Origin: Paguma larvata | Taxonomy: Eukaryota > Chordata > Mammalia > Carnivora > Viverridae | Reading direction: 5' to 3' | NCBI GenBank assembly: GCA_030068075.1 | Contig: CM057836.1 | Location: forward strand, 69,167,788-69,231,787 | DNA length: 64,000 bases | Position numbers and translations under genes: made by a program | The notes under the pieces: model-generated | What the model was told of the DNA's origin: nothing | Databases searched by the model: none | Seen by the model: the letters and a program-made list of their open reading frames with translations, nothing else | In this document: positions 57,721 to 64,000 of the stretch, piece by piece | How positions within the stretch are numbered: the stretch's first letter is position 1 | How the letters are laid out: every line of letters begins with the position of its first letter

Positions 57721-57939
57721 TCACGTTGGTCTGCTTAAGCACATAACTTTCAAGATTATTTGCACCTGTTCAGCTCAAGTTTCCTGACTCTCAATGGAGG
57801 ATCAGTTACATGTTCAGTACGAGCTCTGATTTTGTTGAATACGAAAGCTTTCTAGAACAGAGTTTATTTATTCACTCATTGCATCTTTGTTATTTATACA
57901 GATGTGAGCTTGCGTTAGGCAGGCACTGAATTTTTCACA

Positions 57940-58452
57940 ATGATTTTCACCTTTTGGTATTTGTGGAGTCTTGTTTCATTGAAAGTGGGGCTGGACATGG
58001 TATCTTGATTCTAATTAACAGAATATGACAAAGTGATAGGATGTTATTTCCAAAGTTTGTTTACAATAAAATAAATAACTCTGAGAAAGAGAGAGAGGAG
58101 CCTCACTCAGTTCTGAGGGAAGCCAGCTGCCATGTTTTAGCTGCCCTATGAGAGGCCCAGGTGTCAAGGATTTGGTGTGTCTGGCTAATAGCTGGTAAGG
58201 AGTTAAATCCCGCAACGGCGTCCCTCAGTGCGTTTCGCAGTGCAATGCTTTGCGCTTGAGTTTTCTGATGATGGTGGTGTCGGTAGTCACCTCTGCTGCA
58301 AACTTGGAGAGAACCTGACTCAGAACAACTAAGCTAAGCGATAACTGGATTTCTGATCTCCAGAAACTGTAAGATAACGTTTGTTGTTTTGACCTGTTGG
58401 CTTGTGGGATCAGGGTGGGGCAACTTGTTGCATATTAATAGGTGAATAATAC
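57940..58452 (+). mobile_element. MaLR (MLT1-type) LTR
   Basis: 'gaagccagctgccatgtttt' at 58,119, 'ctatgagaggcccaggtgtc' at 58,146, 'ctccagaaactgtaagataa' at 58,357 and the end 'gtgaataataca' follow MLT1 LTRs. Left edge approximate. Confidence 0.8.
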
Positions 58453-59350
58453 AGATTTTGTTCCTCAAAGTGGAGGGTAGCCATATAGAATCCTAAAATG
58501 TGAGAGCAGTTTTAGAACCTGGTGGTGAGCTTTGTGGAGAGTGTTAGTGAAGGCTTAAAGTGCCTTGAATACACTTTTAGTAGACATGGGGAGTTTGAAA
58601 GTGTCACCAGTGAGGCATCAGAAGGAAGTGGGGAACATGCTGTTGGCAACTACATAAAGGGGAGGGGGAGTCCTTGTTAAATATTAGTGGGGAGCTTGAC
58701 ACTTCTGTAGTAGCTTGAGAGCCTTAAGATATGTCCTATGAACTGAGTAATCTAGCTTAGGAAACTTTCAAGCAGAGCATTGAAGTTGCTACCTGGATTT
58801 GTTTTTGCTGGTTATAATAAAATTGGAGAGGAGAGAGACAACTGAGGGAAAGAATGTTAAAGGGAGCCAGGCCTTGATCTTTTTGGATATTCTCAACCTC
58901 TTTCAGATGGCAAGTGATACTAAAAATACAAAATGTATTCTGAGCAAAAATTGAATTCCAGGGACTTTGGGAAAATATGATGTAGAGATAAAATCAAAAG
59001 TGTGATTCTAAAATCTTTTGTTAAGGGCTTGGTCAGATTAAAGGAGATGCCCTGGAGTACTATTCAGTCATGTAAAAGGCCCTATAGAGAGTCGTAGTAT
59101 GGGCCTCCCAGGTTCTTTCAATAAAAAACAAACAAAAAACCCCAAACCAATACAACCCTAACTTGCAGAGATTTATGAGTGTGACTTTTGTTGAATAGAG
59201 TGAACTCCAATGAAATCATAGGAGGCTCATAAAGATTTTGAATGAATTACAGCAACAGAAATAATGCCAGCTTGGATCAAGGAATAGGCAGTACAAATAA
59301 AAAAGTAGTTGGGTCTTCAAATTTTGCTATAACACTGTCCACTGGGCTGG
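58453..59350 (+). mobile_element. MaLR internal region
   Basis: Directly follows the LTR ('gattttgttcctcaaagtgg'). Contains 'gaacctggtggtgagctttg' at 58,515, 'gagcattgaagttgctacct' at 58,775 and 'ggagaggagagagacaactg', typical of MLT/MST internal sequence. No open frame. The 3' LTR is absent or not recognisable. Confidence 0.7.
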
Positions 59351-59815
59351 AGGCACAACAGGTGTAGGAAAAATTACCAGGGCTCTTCTTTTCCGGTAAC
59401 TTACTTTCTTTATAAGCTTTCAACCTGTATGATAGGATTATTAACCTACATACAGGGAATTAGCCTTTCTCCATGAAGAGCTAACTGAAATACTAATGTT
59501 ATGGTAAATGACGCCTATACCTCATTGTTACTTGGGAATCAAACCTTGTTTCCCTTATTGTATTCTAACTTGTGTGTGCAGTGTAATTATCAGAGACTTG
59601 AGGAATGTAAGATCCCTGAATCCTTTTGGGACAGTGTCTCATTGAGACATGTACTCAGGAACCTACAGAAGGAAACCACCGTTGACTAGTTAGGAGAATT
59701 ACTCAGAGGAAACACTGATTGACTTTTTATGCACACCATCTAGGTGATGCTTTCAACAATGGGGATTATACCATTAGAAAGGATGATGAGAAACCGGTCA
59801 TGAATCTCTTACATT
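59351..59815. other. No gene recognised
   Basis: Unassigned; the 62-codon frame 59,501-59,689 has no motif. Confidence 0.4.
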
Positions 59816-60018
59816 TTTTTATTAAAAATTTTTTGAGCATGTGAGAGAGCAAGCATGAGTGAGCAGGGGAAGGGCAAAGGTAACAGGAGAGGAAATCCTG
59901 AGCAAGCTCCATGCCCAACACAAATCCTGACACGGGGCTTGGTCCCACAACCGTGAGATCACAATTTGAGCAGAAATCAAGAGTCAGATGCTTAACTGAC
60001 CGAGCCACCCAGGCACCT
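59816..60018 (-). mobile_element. Feliform CAN SINE, diverged
   Basis: Antisense copy ending 'gaccgagccacccaggcacc'. Target duplication not clear in the T-rich flank. Confidence 0.9.
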
Positions 60019-60020
60019 CA

Positions 60021-60074
60021 TTTACTTAAGTTTTATTTTTTTTTTATTTATTATTTTTTTTTACTTAAGTTTTA
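60021..60074 (-). repeat. Duplicated 15-mer around a T-rich core (tail-only insertion?)
   Basis: 'tttacttaagtttta' occurs at 60,021-60,035 and 60,060-60,074, separated by 24 bp of nearly pure T with TTATT units. This is the shape of a retroposition event that copied only an A-rich tail, with target duplication. Confidence 0.6.
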
Positions 60075-60498
60075 AATGATACTTTCATAGCTATTGAGCC
60101 TCAAAAGACAAGTCTAAACTATATGACTCAGTTGATAAAATCTAGTAGCTTCAGACTTTGGGTTAACCAGTCAAGTTCCTATCTGCCATTAACGATAATT
60201 TCTGCTGCATTTGGGTAAATACTATTAGTCAGATAGAACACTCCTCTAAATGGAAGGAGTTGACCACTTGACTCTACAAGGTAGATCCTGGTAGATTCTG
60301 GCCATACTTTTCTTGTCCTAAGATCAGCAGTTTGTGCACGTGGCTCTGAAGTTTTCTACAAAATCCAGTCCTCACTTTTCTACTTTGTGTGCATATCCAA
60401 TCTTAAATGCTGTTTTGCAGTCACTGTCCTATCAATTAATCTGACAACACATGAGGAAGCAAATGATCAGACTTTGATTTGAATCTAAACTTGTTATA
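60075..60498. other. No gene recognised
   Basis: Unique DNA between SINEs. Confidence 0.4.
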
Positions 60499-60707
60499 TT
60501 TTTTAATGTTTATTTTTGAAGGAGAGAGAGAGACAGAGCCTGAGGTGGGGAGGGGCAGAGAGAGAGGGAGACACAGAATCCAAAGCAGGCTCCAGGCTCT
60601 GAGCTGTCAGCACAGAACCTGACACGGGGCTTGAGATCATGACCCAGGAGATCAGGACCCAAGCTGAAGTCGTCAGACACTTAACTGACTGAGCCACCCA
60701 GGCACCC
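60499..60707 (-). mobile_element. Feliform CAN SINE with internal duplication
   Basis: Antisense copy. The 13-mer 'gagatcatgaccc' is followed by 'gagatcaggaccc', a short tandem duplication in the region between the boxes (60,633-60,661). Confidence 0.93.
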
Positions 60708-60779
60708 TGACTCTAATATTTTTAAACTTGATGACATGAGAGATGATGACACTGCTGTAGATTTGGAATGAGACTGTGT

Positions 60780-61175
60780 CGCTAAACTTTTGGCCTCACC
60801 AGAAGATGTCCACAAGCTACTATGATTGAGCATGGGATCCCTCTCATCCCCCCATTATGTTACACAGTTAGAACCACAGAGTATACTGACCTGTACAACG
60901 TTTTGTCTTTACTGAGAACCTCACCTAATTGCATAAATCCTTGTGTTAAGAAGTGAACCAATCCAAAGACTTACTCTCATTCTTCTATGCTAACATACGA
61001 ATTTCTGTTCAGTCTATAAGCAGTACAAATTGTGCCTTCACTTACTGTGATGAAATGACAGTTCATGATTGATTTCTTATATTCTTTCTTGATGAAGTAT
61101 ATGAATAAAACCCAATTTGCTTATATCATGACAGATGGCTTTACTTAAGGACCAGGCTCCCCATCCTTGCCACTA
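60780..61175 (+). repeat. LTR-like repeat, copy 2
   Basis: Related to 57,360-57,720 (see there). Has 'gaataaaaccc' at about 61,104 as a possible polyadenylation signal. It retains more 5' sequence than copy 1. Confidence 0.45.
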
Positions 61176-61599
61176 GAAATAGCTAAAGTTCATTTACTTT
61201 TTCATTGTCTAAATTACGATTTTTAAAGTTTTTATGTACCTTTGATTGTCTTTAGCTAGTTTTATTTAGCTAGTTTTATAATTTTTTCTTGGCGTTTTGT
61301 TAATCAAGTTTTTAAGGAGTGGTAACATCAAAAATTGTGAATAAAACTATATTTAAAAGCTTTTAAATAAAAATTTATAGTATTTAAAAATATGATCTTT
61401 AAGTTATTGTTAATTCTGTCATTAGTGCTAAATAATTTGTAAAATTTTCCCTCCAATAAGGCTGAATTTTTTAATGATCTGTAGATAAGGCTTATGTTTA
61501 TGATCGGTTTATAAATTGTATATTTCAAGGAACTAACCCTCTCATATTTAAGTAATGGCACTATACCACATTATATTAAATAGGATTTAACTATTTCAC
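61176..61599. other. No gene; short tandem duplication
   Basis: Very AT-rich. 'ttagctagttttat' occurs twice in tandem at 61,252-61,279. The 77-codon minus frame (61,328-61,561) is composition-driven. Confidence 0.45.
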
Positions 61600-61745
61600 A
61601 ATTTGTTGAGTGCCTAATGTCAGTCCAGCACTGCTCTACAGCCAGTGAGTGGTTCAAGAGAACTATAGATAACTTCTCCTTCAAAAGTTTACCATTTTGT
61701 TGAGAATAGAAAACAAAGACCTGGTAAACAATGAACAATTTGAGA
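61600..61745 (-). repeat. L2 3' end
   Basis: 'tttgttgagtgcctaatgtc' followed by 'gcactgctctacagccagtg' and 'tggtaaacaatgaac' matches antisense L2. Confidence 0.55.
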
Positions 61746-63150
61746 TTTTCATAGGATCAGAACATATTCCAGGTGGAAGAGCTGTTTAAACCCATGAAGA
61801 GGAGTCACCAAAATTGAACCATAACAATAGGAGTAGAGTTAATTTTTTATTCCCCTTTTTATAGATTGTTTAAATTAGAACTTATTTGAAGTCATAAGGA
61901 GTATACACGATTGGTGAAATTTGCATTTTTTAGATTACAGTAGAGTGATTCTGTTTTGATGAAAGCTTAACATGATTATTTTTCAAGCATTGGTCTTTGA
62001 TTTTATAAATTTCATTTTCCTTGTACAATTTCTTCCTTTAAGTGTTTGGCATACTATCAGATCAGAAATCCTTGCCACTTGGAGTTTTGAAGATTTGCTT
62101 CCTCAAGTCTCCATTTCAGATTCACTTTTTATCTGTTCTAATAGTAACTTCTTGCATAGCTTTCTGCTGTTGTGTAGAAATATGGTGGCGATTGCAGGGA
62201 AAGAAGTGTTATGATTAGGTTAGAGTGTAAGAGTTTAAGAATCCTTTCACCTAAACACTTCGGCAAGGCGATGAGCAAAGAGTTGGAAAAAAATAGTAAC
62301 CGTGAGGAAGTTAAATATATTGTCAAAGTAGGTCATTTTGTATTCTACTTAAAGTTCAAATAGGCCAGAGAACATTTTTATGCTGAATTAATCCTGTCCT
62401 ATCAAATGCATACCAAACCCCCAGGGAAGCCTGATTATGTAGCTTCAGGGCATATGCTAAGAGGTCAATTGACTCCTTTCTCAGGTTATGATCATCATTA
62501 ATGATAATGGACACTCTGTTCTGGGACTGAGGTAAGGGCATACTTTTTTAATTGTCCCTCGATGCTATTGAAAATAATAGACATTTATATAGGAGAATTT
62601 AGGAGCATCTCAGGAAGGTGGGTAGAGAAGGTCAGCAGGACAACAGAAAAATCATCCTACCAGTCAAAAGTATTTGGGTAGATGGTGAGTCAGGGTGAAG
62701 ATGTGTTTGATAGGAGATTTGCCGCTTTGATATTACTCACTTGTGTGCTTTCAAACTATTCTATAGCCATGGAAGTAAGTTTTCTTTATGCACACCTTCA
62801 TCCTTCCTAGCTAGAAAGGTGAAGTGAATAACGTTTTGCAATGCCTTCTATATTGCAGGAAAAATTAAGGGACAAGCTGGAAAACACAAACCTTTTTGTC
62901 TTGCATATTCCTGTTAGGTTCACTTCTGTCTGAGAAGATGTCTTAGGAGTCCAGAAGACCCGAGACTGAGTAGGGTCAGCTAATAATTGAAAAAATATTT
63001 GTGGAATCACTGAGCTGTGGAGAAATAAAATTAAAGTTGTAGCTGGACAAGGAATTGAAATCCGAGCGTTGGCAAAACTGAGGCAAATTTCAAAATGAAG
63101 GGGAGAAGTAAAGGCATAAATGGAGAGAGATTCTCAGGATTAAGAATGCG
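61746..63150. other. No gene recognised
   Basis: Unique DNA. The 80-codon frame at 61,972-62,214 and the overlapping minus frame show no motif. Confidence 0.4.
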
Positions 63151-63159
63151 TGAGTTTGA

Positions 63160-63388
63160 GGGATACCTGGGTGGCTCAATCGGGTAAGCATCCAACTTCA
63201 GCTCAGGTCATGATCTCAAGGTTCGTGAGTTAGATCCCCGCATCAGGCTCTGTGCTGACAACTCAGGGCCCGGAGCCTGCTTCGGACTCTGTGTCTCCCT
63301 CTCTCTGCTCCTCCCCTGCTTGTGCTCTGTCTTTCTCAAAAATAAATACACATAAAAATTAAAAAATAAAAAAAAAAAACAAAACACA
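63160..63388 (+). mobile_element. Feliform CAN SINE
   Basis: Sense copy, head 'gggatacctgggtggctcaa', with the target duplication 'tgagtttga' at 63,151-63,159 and 63,389-63,397. The 78-codon minus frame across it is a SINE artefact. Confidence 0.95.
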
Positions 63389-63397
63389 TGAGTTTGA

Positions 63398-64000
63398 CAA
63401 AATGAAAAAAAGACTGAAGGACAAGCAATTTGGGCTCCAGGCATTTAGTAGGTCATTTCTATGTAGTTTACATAGATTTTGGTTAGTGTGTTGGGGAGGC
63501 AGATGGCTGAAATATGTTAGAAGTGTATTTATCTTTTATATAAAGTCTGGGTTGGCACTCCAGAGCTTATATGGTAGAGTAGGGTGTTGAGTCATAGGAT
63601 TTTCTTAGGTCATGTTCTACCTGGTGATATTATGTCATCTATGTTTCTGGCGGAGGAACACATGAAGAAGACACAGAGCATATACACTATTTCTTAAGAG
63701 TCTATGAAAAGGAAACCTTTCGGCTTCACTTTGATTACCCAGAACATAGTCTTAGATGACCATGCCTAGAAAAAAAAAATCCAAGTAGTATATTCATTTT
63801 TGAAACAAATTAAAATGGGGTAGGGAACAGTCCCTTTACTAAGAATAAAGGGAAAATTGATATTACAAAACAACTGTGGTAGAGAATGGGCTCTTCCTTA
63901 TAATCTCTAATATCTCTTTCTAAGCCTCCAAGCATATAAGTTAATAGATTTAGTCTGTCCTGTACACTTAAGTTCTTTTTTGTATTATTTCTGTCATCAT
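63398..64000. other. No gene recognised
   Basis: AT-rich unique DNA to the end of the window, with no identified repeat. Confidence 0.4.

Noticed and set aside
6403..63444. A recurring peptide family (pattern 'AQ-VK-LT-AQVMIS') in many short frames on both strands, for example at 6,403, 17,826, 29,640, 30,981, 40,733 and 60,503
   Set aside because: Every instance lies within a CAN SINE. It is the accidental open frame of the SINE, not a gene family.

Overview
The window is carnivore nuclear DNA, most probably from a cat (Felidae or a close feliform). The evidence is about twenty copies of a tRNA-Lys-derived CAN SINE. Nineteen have the feliform body: a tRNA-like head, then a 'tgctgacagctcagagcctg' segment, a CT-rich stretch and an AATAAA-rich tail. 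Young LINE-1 3' ends of carnivore type are also present. I recognise no host protein-coding exon, no functional RNA gene and no CRISPR or bacterial feature. The open frames are short and are explained by transposon remnants, by SINE reading frames or by pyrimidine-rich composition. The window is best read as intergenic or intronic sequence.

Layout. 1-1.4 kb: internally deleted L1. 1.4-14.8 kb: mostly old unique DNA with L2, MIR and old L1 pieces, two SINEs, and a repeat-poor block (10.1-14.8 kb) with an RFX-like X-box. 14.8-18.1 kb: three recent retroinsertions (L1 3' stub, 1-kb antisense L1, very clean SINE), each with a target-site duplication. 20.9-24.6 kb: long HAL1-like element holding two SINEs. 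26.2-30.7 kb: decayed ERVL-type provirus body with reverse transcriptase, integrase and dUTPase-like remnants and a SINE inside the integrase region. 32-35 kb: four SINE/L1 pieces. 35.27-36.83 kb: two class I (gammaretrovirus-like) LTRs in convergent orientation, 152 bp apart. 39.5-40.9 kb: MITE-like palindrome, the single older-type CAN SINE, a compound microsatellite and a SINE. 45.3-51 kb: L2-rich block interrupted by an MLT2-like LTR and a 403-bp class I solo LTR. 51.4-57.2 kb: SINEs, a long CA/TA microsatellite, MaLR and MIR pieces, an L1 inserted into a MIR, and a tail-to-tail SINE pair. 57.3-61.2 kb: two related LTR-like sequences flanking a MaLR LTR with its internal region. The end holds one more SINE.

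The parts do not work together as a system. They record successive insertions: L2/MIR, then HAL1, ERVL and MaLR, then class I LTRs, then feliform L1 and SINE. I found no credible sign of an undescribed biological system. The most useful observations are the LTR pair with its G-quadruplex-capable tract, the palindrome at 39.55 kb, a tail-only insertion at 60.02 kb, the cleanly dated young insertions, and the RFX-like site. Family names come from recognising consensus sequences, not from a database search.
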